This document shows positions 23,506 to 32,285 of a stretch of 64,000 nucleotides of DNA, in pieces. The translations under genes and the position numbers were made by a program. Below the pieces are notes generated by a model. That model made no database searches. It saw nothing but the letters and a program-made list of their open reading frames with translations, and was not told where the DNA came from. This stretch comes from Lacimicrobium sp. SS2-24. Lineage in GTDB: Bacteria > Pseudomonadota > Gammaproteobacteria > Enterobacterales > Alteromonadaceae. The stretch covers positions 372,001-436,000 of the forward strand of contig NZ_NIWW01000001.1 in NCBI RefSeq assembly GCF_002201535.1. Direction: 5' to 3'. Numbering within the stretch: position 1 is the first letter of the stretch; each line of letters opens with the position of its first letter.

Positions 23506-24651
23506 TTATTCTTGTAAATCATTGAGCGGATGATCTTGTGCCGCCCATGGGGACGTAAAAAAGTGCTCTATCAGCGAATCCGGCACCCCTTCCACGTCGG
23601 CGTACTTCCACTTTGGCTGATTGTCTTTATCTATCAACAGTGCCCTGACACCCTCGGCAAACTCACCCACTTCTGCGCAGCGGCAGGACAAGCCCAGCTC
23701 CATACGAAAGCATTCTTCGAGACTTTTACCCTGCCCTTGCTTGAGTTGTTCGAACAGAATTCTCGCCGTGATGGGCGAGCCGGCTTTTAGGGTGGCAATC
23801 GCTTTATTCAGCCATTTATCGTCACCCTTATCCGCAGCAATCAACTTGGCAATGACATCTGCCAACTGCGCTTCTTTGCTGATCTGCTCAATGAGTGAGG
23901 TATGGGGCTGTAGATTGGACGCAGGCATCAGTTGATGGCTCTCTTCTGAGAATTGCATGCAGATTTCACTGAGCTTCTCATGATTTAAGGTTGGCGCATC
24001 GGTCCACTGGCATTGTTGCAGTTGTTCAATAAAATCGTCATATCGTTGCTCATCAATAAGATGATCAGCAAGTCCGACAAAACAGGCGTCATTGGCATTA
24101 ATGCTGGCACCGGTGAGCCCCAGAAACAGACCGCAACCACTGGGCATGCGATTAAGAAACCAACTGCCTCCCACATCAGGATACAGACCGATTGAGATCT
24201 CCGGCATGGCGATACGGGCTTTTTCTGTCACGATACGATGACTGGCCCCTGCCATTAAACCCAGACCTCCGCCCATGGTAATGCCATGTCCCCAGACCAC
24301 CAGTGGCTTGTCATAACGATGAATCAGGTGATCAAGACGGTACTCTCGGGTAAAAAACTCTTCCACCAGGGCGGGGGTTTCACCCGGCTCTGATTGCATG
24401 GCCTTGTACATGGCAACCACATCGCCGCCTGCACAAAAGGCTTTCTGCCCCGCTCCATCGAGCACCACCAGAGCCACATCATCATCTTCTCGCCAGGCTA
24501 ACAGAGTTGGCAGCAGAGCCTCGATCATAGGCAGACTCAACGCATTTAATGCCTTGGGGTTGTTCAGCCTCGCATGGCCTATGACTTTACCGCTTTGGGT
24601 TTTTATCTTGTTAAAGATAACCCAATCCTGTGTTGTATCTTGTTCTGACAT
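23506..24651 (-). CDS. 3-hydroxyisobutyryl-CoA hydrolase (enoyl-CoA hydratase/isomerase family)
   Basis: A 381-residue crotonase-fold enzyme of the HIBYL-CoA hydrolase group, which is longer than a hydratase (about 260). Family blocks include GAGQKAFCAGGDVVAMYKA (oxyanion hole), WGHGITMGGGLGLMAGASHRIV, and MPEISIGLYPDVGGSWFLNRMP, where the Glu and Asp correspond to the catalytic pair of the human HIBCH enzyme. It hydrolyses 3-hydroxyisobutyryl-CoA to free 3-hydroxyisobutyrate, the substrate of the next gene's product. AAGGAG precedes the ATG. It is separated from the acyl-CoA dehydrogenase gene by only 92 bases, where relatives often have a methacrylyl-CoA hydratase gene. Confidence 0.9.
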   Translation of the reverse strand: MSEQDTTQDWVIFNKIKTQSGKVIGHARLNNPKALNALSLPMIEALLPTLLAWREDDDVALVVLDGAGQKAFCAGGDVVAMYKAMQSEPGETPALVEEFFTREYRLDHLIHRYDKPLVVWGHGITMGGGLGLMAGASHRIVTEKARIAMPEISIGLYPDVGGSWFLNRMPSGCGLFLGLTGASINANDACFVGLADHLIDEQRYDDFIEQLQQCQWTDAPTLNHEKLSEICMQFSEESHQLMPASNLQPHTSLIEQISKEAQLADVIAKLIAADKGDDKWLNKAIATLKAGSPITARILFEQLKQGQGKSLEECFRMELGLSCRCAEVGEFAEGVRALLIDKDNQPKWKYADVEGVPDSLIEHFFTSPWAAQDHPLNDLQE

Positions 24652-24672
24652 CTTTTCTCCTTAAGCAGTGCA

Positions 24673-24703
24673 CCAACGACCACTGATGTTGCCGTATCGT
24701 TGG
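24673..24703. repeat. Short inverted repeat in the acd-hydrolase gap
   Basis: CCAACGA (24673-24679) and TCGTTGG (24697-24703) could form a 7-bp stem with a 17-base loop in the 92-base gap. There is no U-run. It may be an mRNA processing site or simply chance. Confidence 0.3.
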
Positions 24704-24743
24704 ACGATTCACTTATGCGCTGTCGGTGTTGGCCACCCTCTAC

Positions 24744-25901
24744 CTAGCGTATTTCTCCGGCACCCTCTGCCAAAACCCTGCGGGCGATGATCAGTCGCAT
24801 AATCTCGTTGGTGCCTTCAAGAATCTGGTGCACCCTGACATCCCTGACATGACGCTCCAGGGGATACTCGCGGATGTATCCATAGCCACCGTGAATTTGC
24901 AGAGCCTGGTCACACACCTGAAAACCAACGTCGGTGGCAAAGCGTTTTGCCATGGCACAATAAGCTGTCTTTTCCGGATCCTGCTGATCCAATTTAAACG
25001 CGGCGAGTCTGACCATTTGTCTGGCCGCCACCAGGTCAGTATTCATATCGGCCAGTTTAAATTGCAGTGCCTGAAAAGCAGCAAGGGGTTTTCCGAACTG
25101 TTGACGTTCATGCATGTAATCACGGGCCGTATTCAGGGCCTGTTGTGCGGTGCCGATTGAGCAAGTGGCGATATTGACCCGACCGCCATCCAGGCCCTGC
25201 ATCGCAAACTTAAAGCCCTCACCTTCCTTGCCCAGCAATGCATTCAGCGGAACCTTTACATCCTCAAAACTGACCAGTCTTGTAGGCTGCGCGTTCCACC
25301 CCATTTTTTCTTCGGCTTTACCGTACACAATGCCCTCTGCATCTGCCGGAATGACCAGTGCCGAGATGCCCTTTGGCCCGGCTTCGCCAGTGCGAACCAT
25401 GACCACCATGACATCGGTTTCGCCAGCACCGGAGATAAACATTTTTGAACCGTTGACCACATAATGATCACCCTCTTTTTTAGCGCTGGTACGCAGGGCT
25501 GCGGCATCAGAGCCTGAACCGGGTTCTGTGAGGCAGTATGAGGCGAGTTTTTCACCACTGACTAAATCGTCACACCACTGTTTTTTTAGCGCTTCTGTTC
25601 CCCAGGTAGCGATCATCCAGGTGGCCATATTGTGTATGGTCATCATGGCGGTAGTGGCCGTACAGCCCATGGATAACTCTTCAAAGATGATGGACGAATC
25701 CAGTCTGGACAGTCCAAGCCCACCGGCTTCTTCTGGCGTGTAAAGACCACAGAATCCGAGCTCACCAGCGCGCTGTATCACATCTTTAGGAAAATGATGC
25801 TGCTTGTCCCACTCTGCGGCATGGGGTGCCAATTCCTGTTGCGCGAATTGTCTGGCTGTTTCGGCAAATGCCTGCTGGTCATCAGTAAGGTTAAAGTTCA
25901 C
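24744..25901 (-). CDS. Isobutyryl-CoA dehydrogenase-type acyl-CoA dehydrogenase
   Basis: A 385-residue FAD-dependent acyl-CoA dehydrogenase. Family signatures are visible: YCLTEPGSGSDAAALRTSAKKEGD, VNGSKMFISGAGETDV, the FAD-binding QALQIHGGYGYIREYPLERHVRDVR, and the C-terminal ILEGTNEIMRLIIARRVL, with the catalytic Glu in EGTNE. Context (mmsA, HIBYL-CoA hydrolase, mmsB) indicates isobutyryl-CoA to methacrylyl-CoA as its reaction; the exact chain preference cannot be read from sequence. The start codon is GTG at 25901 behind AAGGTGAT. It is the second gene of the operon. Confidence 0.92.
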   Translation of the reverse strand: MNFNLTDDQQAFAETARQFAQQELAPHAAEWDKQHHFPKDVIQRAGELGFCGLYTPEEAGGLGLSRLDSSIIFEELSMGCTATTAMMTIHNMATWMIATWGTEALKKQWCDDLVSGEKLASYCLTEPGSGSDAAALRTSAKKEGDHYVVNGSKMFISGAGETDVMVVMVRTGEAGPKGISALVIPADAEGIVYGKAEEKMGWNAQPTRLVSFEDVKVPLNALLGKEGEGFKFAMQGLDGGRVNIATCSIGTAQQALNTARDYMHERQQFGKPLAAFQALQFKLADMNTDLVAARQMVRLAAFKLDQQDPEKTAYCAMAKRFATDVGFQVCDQALQIHGGYGYIREYPLERHVRDVRVHQILEGTNEIMRLIIARRVLAEGAGEIR

Positions 25902-25931
25902 GTGCTATCACCTTCTTATCGTATTTTTAAC

Positions 25932-25949
25932 GGTCGCCCCGAGGCGACC
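25932..25949. other. Hairpin between mmsA and the acyl-CoA dehydrogenase gene
   Basis: GGTCGCC and GGCGACC form a 7-bp GC stem with a CCGA tetraloop in the 117-base gap. No good U-run follows on the minus strand, so it is more likely an mRNA-stability or processing hairpin that separates mmsA from the downstream genes than a full terminator. Confidence 0.5.
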
Positions 25950-26018
25950 TGACTTTCTCACTCGCATCCTCTGGCCCATTGCTTCTGCGAGGATCCTTTT
26001 TTTTCAATGACTACCCGA

Positions 26019-27509
26019 TCAACGCAGGCTAATGGTCATGTTGGGACCATGGGAAATATCGTCTTCGAACCAGCGACTGGTAATGGTTTTGGTTTCCGTA
26101 TAGAAACGAACCGCCTGCTTACCGTATGCATGCAAATCACCGTAGAAGGAATTCTTCCAACCGGTAAACGAGAAGAACGGCAGTGGCACCGGAATCGGAA
26201 CATTGATACCCACCTGACCCACTTCAATTTCATGCTGATACTTACGTGCTGCGGCGCCATTGGCTGTAAAAATGCTGGTGCCGTTACCATACGGATTGCG
26301 ATTGACCAGTTCGATAGCCTCCTCCAGAGTATCCACTGTCACACAGCAGAGCACCGGACCAAAGATTTCCTCTTTGTAGATGCTCATTTGCTCTGTCACA
26401 TCACTAAATACCGTGGGGCCAACCCAGTTACCCTGTTCGTATCCGGGCAAGTTAAACTCAGAGCCATCTACCAGGCAGGTGGCGCCTTCCTGCTTACCTT
26501 GCTCTATCAGGGATAGCACACGCTGCTTTGCTTTATCACTGATCAGTGGACCAAATCCGGCTTCTTTGTCATTCCACAGACCCGGTTTAACCTGGGCTAT
26601 CTTCTCTGACAGTTCCTCAATCCAATCCTTAGATTCACCGACAAAGACCGCCACGGATATCGCCATACAGCGCTGACCTGCAGCCCCCACCGAGGCCCCT
26701 ACAAGATTATTCAGTACCTGCGCTTTATTGGCATCGGGCATGATCACGGAGTGGTTCTTGGCACCAGCAAAGCACTGGGCTCGTTTCATGTTATCGGTAG
26801 CAGTTTTATAAATGTGTTGTCCCACCGGTACCGAACCGACAAATGACACTGCCTTAATGTCTTCATGATGGAGCAAGTGGTCCACTTGCTCTGCGCCACC
26901 ATGTACAATGTTTAACAGACCTTTAGGTGCCCCTGCTTCTAAGAAGAGTTCGGCCAGACGTGTTGGTGTCATCGGATCCTGCTCTGAGGGTTTCAGCACA
27001 AAGGTGTTGCCGGCCGCTATGGCTAAGGGGAACATCCACAGCGGAATCATGGCCGGAAAGTTGAAGGGCGTGATCCCCGCGCAAACGCCTAAGGGTTGCG
27101 TGTAACTGTAGGTATCGATTCCTCTTGCAACATTTTCAACTGTCTCCCCCATCATCAGTGACGGAATGTTCATCGCTTGCTCCACGACTTCTATGCCACG
27201 CCAGACATCGCCTTTCGCATCATCAAATGTTTTACCGGTTTCCTGACTGAGAATTTCTGCGATTTCATCATGATGGGCTTTGAGTAGTGCCTGATAACGC
27301 ATCATTAACCGTGCCCGCTCGGGAACCGCCACATTGCGCCAGGTTTTAAAGGCTTCTTTGGCACTGGCAACGGCCCGTTCCATCTCGTCATGGGTGGCAC
27401 AGGGTGCCTGGGCAATAACCTGATTATCTGCCGGGTTCGTCACATCGAGGTATTGGGTTGAATCGGAAGCAATAAACTCTCCGTTTATCAATAAAGGAAT
27501 CTTCTTCAT
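26019..27509 (-). CDS. mmsA: CoA-acylating methylmalonate-semialdehyde dehydrogenase
   Basis: A 496-residue aldehyde dehydrogenase of the MmsA type, which oxidises methylmalonate semialdehyde to propionyl-CoA with NAD and CoA, the last dedicated step of valine degradation. It has the nucleotide-binding block [15 protein letters not shown], the catalytic Cys in [18 protein letters not shown], and the C-terminal MmsA-specific [34 protein letters not shown] precedes the ATG. It is first in the operon and lies about 90 bases downstream of a palindromic operator at 27580-27614. Confidence 0.97.
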   Translation of the reverse strand: MKKIPLLINGEFIASDSTQYLDVTNPADNQVIAQAPCATHDEMERAVASAKEAFKTWRNVAVPERARLMMRYQALLKAHHDEIAEILSQETGKTFDDAKGDVWRGIEVVEQAMNIPSLMMGETVENVARGIDTYSYTQPLGVCAGITPFNFPAMIPLWMFPLAIAAGNTFVLKPSEQDPMTPTRLAELFLEAGAPKGLLNIVHGGAEQVDHLLHHEDIKAVSFVGSVPVGQHIYKTATDNMKRAQCFAGAKNHSVIMPDANKAQVLNNLVGASVGAAGQRCMAISVAVFVGESKDWIEELSEKIAQVKPGLWNDKEAGFGPLISDKAKQRVLSLIEQGKQEGATCLVDGSEFNLPGYEQGNWVGPTVFSDVTEQMSIYKEEIFGPVLCCVTVDTLEEAIELVNRNPYGNGTSIFTANGAAARKYQHEIEVGQVGINVPIPVPLPFFSFTGWKNSFYGDLHAYGKQAVRFYTETKTITSRWFEDDISHGPNMTISLR

Positions 27510-27579
27510 GGGCCACCTGTCATGTCTTACGCTGCGCCGAATGCAGTCTGTTAATAAAGTGTGAGGTACATTAGCAGAA

Positions 27580-27614
27580 TTTTTACCTTAACGTTAACGT
27601 CAACAAAGTAAAAA
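27580..27614. promoter_or_regulatory. Palindromic operator upstream of mmsA (LiuR-like)
   Basis: The core ACGTTAACGT (27591-27600) is a perfect palindrome inside CTTAACGTTAACGTCAA, and TTTTTAC on the left mirrors GTAAAAA on the right. In gammaproteobacteria, branched-chain amino-acid catabolic genes are controlled by MerR-family LiuR through AT-flanked ACGTxxACGT palindromes of this kind. Position upstream of the valine operon fits a repressor site. No liuR gene is in the window. Confidence 0.55.
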
Positions 27615-27749
27615 CGATGAACTAGTTAAATTTCTCTGTAAACTAGCTTAGACAGCTTGCAGGCAACTGTCATACTGTGTGCATCCGGCGTACAGCTTGC
27701 TATGCTAAACCCTGTCTGGCCCATACTTGTTCGCGGTAGAGAGGAATAT

Positions 27750-29405
27750 TTGGATACCAACAAAATCAACATTGCCGTTGTAGAAGACAATGGTGTTGCC
27801 CGCATCAACCTGCGAAATCACCTGCTGGAAATGGGCTTTTCTGATATCGGTTGTTACAGCCACGGCAGAGAACTCAAGCCTGCACTCAAACAACGCCACT
27901 TCCATTTGCTACTGATGGATTTTCATCTGGGCCTTTACAAAAATGGCGTTGAAGTCATCAACGAGTTACAAAAAGAGGGCCTGCTTAAGCCCTCAACCTG
28001 TATTGTCTTTGTCACCTCGGACCGGGTACCCATGATTGTAGGCCAAATCATGGACGTGCATCCCGATGCCCTGGTTTTAAAGCCATATACCATTCGTAAC
28101 CTGGAAAAAACCTTACTCTCCTGCATGCGTTTTCATCATGTGATGAAACCCGTTTTAGATTGCATGGATAAAGGCGATTACGAGAATTCCCTTGCCAGGT
28201 TAGAGGAGTTGATGGCGCACAACAAAGAGCCCAAATATCGCACCAATATGATCAAGCTCAAGGCGAGGATTTTGCTCAAGCTCCAGCGCTATAAAGAAAG
28301 TGCTGCAATCTATGAGGAGGTATTAAAAACCTCTGACAAAATTATCTGGGCCAAATGGGGCCTGATCCAAAGTACCCATTTGATGGGGGAAACGCAAAGA
28401 AGTGAAAAAATGCTGGAGGCCATGCTCGATACTCACCTTACCAGCGATAAAGCCTGTGAATGGCTGGCACGCATTAACATCGATAAAGAAGATTATGACA
28501 ACGCTCAGCGTTATCTGGACAGAATCAAAGACGGTGAGTTGTCTCTTTCAGCTGCACGCCTAAAAGCCTACCTATACGAAACCCAGGATCAAATGGACGA
28601 AGCCATTCGTCTGCTGGAAAAGAAACGCGAATCGAATCGCAATATCCGTGAGCGCTTCACCGAACTATCACTGGATCTGGCCCGGTGTTATCTCAATAAG
28701 GCGCGCGATACACCGATGAACGAGCGTGGCAAGCATCTCCAGGTTGCGCGCTTTCTGATAGGTGGTGCCGGACGAAATATGCAGGGCAATGATATTGAGA
28801 TAAAACGCAATTACATGACAGCCCTGGCAGCCGTGCTGGAGGACGACAAGGTCAAGGCCCGTGAGTTGCTATCCCAGGAAGGTCTGCAAGATACCAGTTT
28901 TATGGATATTCCAACCCTTTCTGATGCGGTCAGCACCTGGCATGACCTCGGTGAAAAAGGCAAAGCCTCTGAGTTATTACATGAGCTTGAAGTTAAACTG
29001 ACACAGTTACCCGACGAAAATGAACGTACTGTATCCAGTCTGATGATGCGTAAAAACGAACAGGTGATGGGCGACAAGAAGTCGCGGGCACTGGAGTTCA
29101 ATAAAAAAGGCCTGGAGTATTATGTTAAGGACAACTTTAACGATGCCATCGATCTGTTCTATCAGGCTTATATACTCTTCCCGAGTGAGCCCGCTTTCAG
29201 TCTCAACCTGCTTCAGTCCATGGTTGAGGCGAAAAAACTGGTCCACAAAAAAGCCAGTATCGCCAGTGTTAAAGAAGAACTGACCAGTCAATCGCTATCT
29301 ACTGCCAACGCCAAGCGCTATGCCGGTATCGCGCAAAAGATAGACAAAGATCAACTGGATAAATTAGCCATTGATGAACTTAATAACGCTCAACCCGAGG
29401 GTTGA
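27750..29405 (+). CDS. Response regulator with TPR-repeat output
   Basis: A 551-residue protein from a TTG start at 27750 behind GAGGA. The receiver domain (1-125) has VVED, phospho-acceptor Asp57 in LLMDFHLG, the Thr in FVTSD and the Lys in LKPY. The remaining 420 residues are helical tetratricopeptide-like repeats (RLEELMAHNKEPKYRTNMIKLKAR, YKESAAIYEEVLK, DYDNAQRYLDRIKDG, NFNDAIDLFYQAYILFPSEP). There is no DNA-binding or enzymatic domain, so output is probably protein-protein interaction. The family occurs in Alteromonas and Shewanella. No kinase gene is adjacent, so the partner is unknown. An in-frame start at 27657 adds a non-family leader and is less likely. Confidence 0.86.
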   Translation: MDTNKINIAVVEDNGVARINLRNHLLEMGFSDIGCYSHGRELKPALKQRHFHLLLMDFHLGLYKNGVEVINELQKEGLLKPSTCIVFVTSDRVPMIVGQIMDVHPDALVLKPYTIRNLEKTLLSCMRFHHVMKPVLDCMDKGDYENSLARLEELMAHNKEPKYRTNMIKLKARILLKLQRYKESAAIYEEVLKTSDKIIWAKWGLIQSTHLMGETQRSEKMLEAMLDTHLTSDKACEWLARINIDKEDYDNAQRYLDRIKDGELSLSAARLKAYLYETQDQMDEAIRLLEKKRESNRNIRERFTELSLDLARCYLNKARDTPMNERGKHLQVARFLIGGAGRNMQGNDIEIKRNYMTALAAVLEDDKVKARELLSQEGLQDTSFMDIPTLSDAVSTWHDLGEKGKASELLHELEVKLTQLPDENERTVSSLMMRKNEQVMGDKKSRALEFNKKGLEYYVKDNFNDAIDLFYQAYILFPSEPAFSLNLLQSMVEAKKLVHKKASIASVKEELTSQSLSTANAKRYAGIAQKIDKDQLDKLAIDELNNAQPEG

Positions 29406-29470
29406 ACTTCTCCTTTACCCAACACATCTGACCAGTTAAGCTGCAGCTTTTCAGCCGTTGTGAGAACACC

Positions 29471-30274
29471 ATGCATATTGATCAGCTACTCGAACAGATA
29501 CAGCAACATGCTGACCAGGAGACCACGCCCATTACGGTGCCAAAGAGCTGGACACAAGGTCGAACACTATTTGGCGGCATATCTGCAGCGCTGCTTTATG
29601 AAGCCATCAGACACAAAGTCAAAGGGGATCGCGTACTGCGCTCGCTGACGACGAATTTCGTGGGTCCCCTGGCCCCGGAACGCCCCTTTGAGATCCGGAT
29701 TAGTGTGTTAAGGGAAGGCAAAAATGTTACGCAGGTAACCGCCAACGCGTTGCAGGATAACCAGGTGGCTGTGTTTTGTCAGGCCTGTTTCGGTGTTCAG
29801 CGTGAGTCGAAAATCTCGGTTAAAAGTAGTACCACGCACACCATGACACCGCCACAAAAAGCTAAATTTATTCCACAGATACCGAAAGTCACGCCTAAGT
29901 TTCTTAAGCATATCGATCTTAGTCTGACAGAAGGCGGCTTGCCTTTTACGGCTAAAAAAACCAGTAAAACCTGCGGTTGGATGCGCTTTAGCCAACACCC
30001 TGAAAAAATAACCGATGCTCACCTGATTGCGCTGATTGATGCCTGGCCCCCAACAATACTGCAAATGTTACGCTGGCCCGCACCCGCCAGCACCATGAGC
30101 TGGAATCTGGAATTTATCCATCCCCACGCACCGGTAGCCAGTGATGACTGGTTTGCGTATCAGGCCGATACACGCCAAGCCGCAGATGGATACTGTCACA
30201 GCGAAGCAAATATCTGGGACGCTAAAGGCGAACTGGTTGCCATCAGCCGTCAAATCATTGCTGTTTTTGATTAA
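29471..30274 (+). CDS. Thioesterase family protein (double hotdog, TesB-like)
   Basis: A 267-residue acyl-CoA thioesterase-like protein. The N-terminal hotdog has SWTQGRTLFGGISAALLYEAI and LRSLTTNFVGPLAPERPFEI; the second half has the ending seen in this group (SHSEANIWDAKGELVAISRQIIAVFD-like). TLFGGISAA is the region around the hotdog helix and carries the conserved Gly residues. It should be cytoplasmic and hydrolyse medium or branched acyl-CoAs; specificity is unknown. It stands alone downstream of the TPR regulator gene with a 65-base gap. Confidence 0.85.
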   Translation: MHIDQLLEQIQQHADQETTPITVPKSWTQGRTLFGGISAALLYEAIRHKVKGDRVLRSLTTNFVGPLAPERPFEIRISVLREGKNVTQVTANALQDNQVAVFCQACFGVQRESKISVKSSTTHTMTPPQKAKFIPQIPKVTPKFLKHIDLSLTEGGLPFTAKKTSKTCGWMRFSQHPEKITDAHLIALIDAWPPTILQMLRWPAPASTMSWNLEFIHPHAPVASDDWFAYQADTRQAADGYCHSEANIWDAKGELVAISRQIIAVFD

Positions 30275-30314
30275 ATCCACTCACCTCATGCTCTGTGGAC
30301 AGCTACCAGTGAAT

Positions 30315-30836
30315 TCAACGATGCTGACGCGAACGAAAGGGTAAAGCACAGACACCAATCAGTATGTCCACTAAGACCATGACACTGATAGCCACCACTA
30401 GCCCCCAGCCAATCGCCTGGGCATTGAGCACCACCTGATAATCATATTGTGCCCTGGCTTCTGCAAACAATCGGGGATCAGCAGCGAACAGAGCGTACCA
30501 GATCCGATGCCACTGGGACTGCTGCAGCTTCGCTTGCAGTCCGTGCAAATAATCTCTTCGGTCGACGAGCGTTTGCAGGCTAGTGCCACCGGCTCGAATG
30601 GCCGCATCGGCATTTTGTCTATATCGCGCAATTAACTGCTCAATACTGCCATCGGTATGCAGGCGTGCATCCTCAATGAAAGGCCCTAAACTTTGCTGTG
30701 CTTCACTCAGGTGAGACAGCAAGGTATTTTCATACTGATTGATAAAAGCAGGCAGTTGAACACCGGCCAGCAAAGCCGCCATAAAAGCGAGGAGCCTGAT
30801 ATAGCCATGACAGGTATGAAGCAGGCCTTTTATCAT
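30315..30836 (-). CDS. DUF2937 family membrane protein
   Basis: A 173-residue protein beginning MIKGLLHTCHGYIRLLAFMAALLAGVQLPAFINQYE, the start of the DUF2937 family. It has an N-terminal membrane helix, a periplasmic helical segment of about 110 residues and a C-terminal helix (AIGWGLVVAISVMVLVDILIGV). Its function is unknown. The ATG overlaps the MAPEG stop codon as ATGA behind a G-rich ribosome-binding site, so the two are translationally coupled. A longer in-frame reading to 30995 lies antisense-like within the MAPEG gene in another frame and is unlikely. Confidence 0.82.
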   Translation of the reverse strand: MIKGLLHTCHGYIRLLAFMAALLAGVQLPAFINQYENTLLSHLSEAQQSLGPFIEDARLHTDGSIEQLIARYRQNADAAIRAGGTSLQTLVDRRDYLHGLQAKLQQSQWHRIWYALFAADPRLFAEARAQYDYQVVLNAQAIGWGLVVAISVMVLVDILIGVCALPFRSRQHR

Positions 30837-31225
30837 CCCCCCCACCCCAGTCTTGGCAAGGTAAAGCCAATGGCGATTCCCGCGCCGGCTAACAGCACCA
30901 TAAAGGTAAATAACATGCCCAACACCCTCAAGCGCATATTTCCCGCCACGATGGCATAAGCGTGGACGACGCGACCGCCCAGTAACAACAGACACAACCC
31001 ATGAATCACGCCTGCAGATAACCCCAACGCTTCAAGCATAAAAATCATCAGTAGCGCCAGCGGCAAATACTCCAGTGCATTACCCTGTGCGCGAATCGCT
31101 AACTGCAATTGTGGGTTGTTACCATCCCCAATCGCCACTTTGTGCTGATTTCGCAAGACGATCACTCTGGCTGAGAGAAAGGCTACCAATAAGCTGAGAA
31201 TGCCAGTGTAAAAAAGCGTAATCAT
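30833..31225 (-). CDS. MAPEG family membrane protein
   Basis: A 130-residue four-helix membrane protein. RVIVLRNQHKVAIGDGNNPQLQLAIRAQGNALEYLPLALLMIFMLE is the MAPEG signature, with the conserved Arg, Asn-Ala and Glu that form the glutathione site in eukaryotic members. It belongs with the bacterial MAPEG proteins of unknown substrate. GGAGGC precedes the ATG. It forms a two-gene unit with the DUF2937 gene. Confidence 0.9.
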   Translation of the reverse strand: MITLFYTGILSLLVAFLSARVIVLRNQHKVAIGDGNNPQLQLAIRAQGNALEYLPLALLMIFMLEALGLSAGVIHGLCLLLLGGRVVHAYAIVAGNMRLRVLGMLFTFMVLLAGAGIAIGFTLPRLGWGG

Positions 31226-31326
31226 AAGCCTCCTTAGTTCGTATTCCAGGTTTAACGCTACACGGCAAAAACCTGTATGTTTTCCTATGCCTACACCAAG
31301 TCAGTAAAAAGGCTATTTACTTTCTC

Positions 31327-32130
31327 TTATGTGCCTGCTTGTTCTGATGCCAAATGTGTTCGTATGGTCTGCTGCCACTGCACATAATCGTGTTTGCTAA
31401 AACCATATTTCTCAAAAAGCTGTTTTAACATGGGTAAGGGATATACGGCTCTAAGCCCGTCATTCAGGCGGTTTAAAATTCTGTTACCCTTAGCACTGTT
31501 TTTAAGCGTGACGACGTGGATATGACTGCTCATTAACACCTCACCGACAGGCTTAAGGCAGTCCTCACCAGCGGCACTGTGGCAATAAAACCTGGCTAAA
31601 GTCGTTCCCAGAATCACATAATCCAGGCGCTTTACCTTGAGCATCTGATACAAATCCGAGCTGTCTTTAACCGGATAGATATTGGCAAACCCTAATTCAT
31701 TGGCCAGTTTTTCATGCTGTGACTGTGCTACCGCGCCAACCACGGCACTCTGCAGAGGAATCTCTTGCAACTTTTTAACAGGATTTGAAGGTAGGGTGTA
31801 CAGCATACTCCCCTCCGCCGCCAAAGGATGACTAAAACTCAACCAGGTTTGTCGCTGTGGGGTTTCCAGCACACCGAAAATCAACTGAATTTTGTGGTTT
31901 TTCAATCGCTTTATAGCCCCATCCCAGGAGCCTTGTTGGGGGATCAACTCTATTCCAGCCTGCAAAGCCCCGTGCTGCAGGATTTCCCAGGACAGTCCGT
32001 AAGCAGTCGATGCTGACACAAAGCCATCATGGGGTTCAAAAACAGCGATAGGTACCTGCTTTTCGGCGGCCGCCACCCCCTGAATGAGCAGATAAAAAGT
32101 AATTGTTTTGAAAAAGCCTCGCAAGCTCAT
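31327..32130 (-). CDS. Periplasmic binding protein, SBP_bac_3 type (orphan)
   Basis: A 267-residue secreted protein from the ATG at 32130. The signal sequence is FFKTITFYLLIQGVAAA; VPIAVFEPHDGFVSASTAYGLSWEIL and LIFGVLETPQRQTWLSFSHPLAAE are family-3 binding-protein segments. It lacks neighbouring transporter genes, as does the related gene at 3.3 kb. A GTG at 32169 and an ATG at 32133 are possible alternative starts; GGAG lies immediately before the ATG-ATG pair. A sensory or redox-stress role is possible, but nothing in the sequence specifies the ligand. Confidence 0.78.
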   Translation of the reverse strand: MSLRGFFKTITFYLLIQGVAAAEKQVPIAVFEPHDGFVSASTAYGLSWEILQHGALQAGIELIPQQGSWDGAIKRLKNHKIQLIFGVLETPQRQTWLSFSHPLAAEGSMLYTLPSNPVKKLQEIPLQSAVVGAVAQSQHEKLANELGFANIYPVKDSSDLYQMLKVKRLDYVILGTTLARFYCHSAAGEDCLKPVGEVLMSSHIHVVTLKNSAKGNRILNRLNDGLRAVYPLPMLKQLFEKYGFSKHDYVQWQQTIRTHLASEQAGT

Positions 32131-32285
32131 CATCTCCACGACTGGTCTTCGCTCACTTAACAACCACACTATGACAGAGCAGTACTGAAGAGTATAGCGG
32201 CCTTGTGCTGAATAGCTTTAAACAGGGTTACCGCTGCCGGGTGATTTTGCTACCATAAGCCAACTTTCCTGAAACAGCGACCGAC

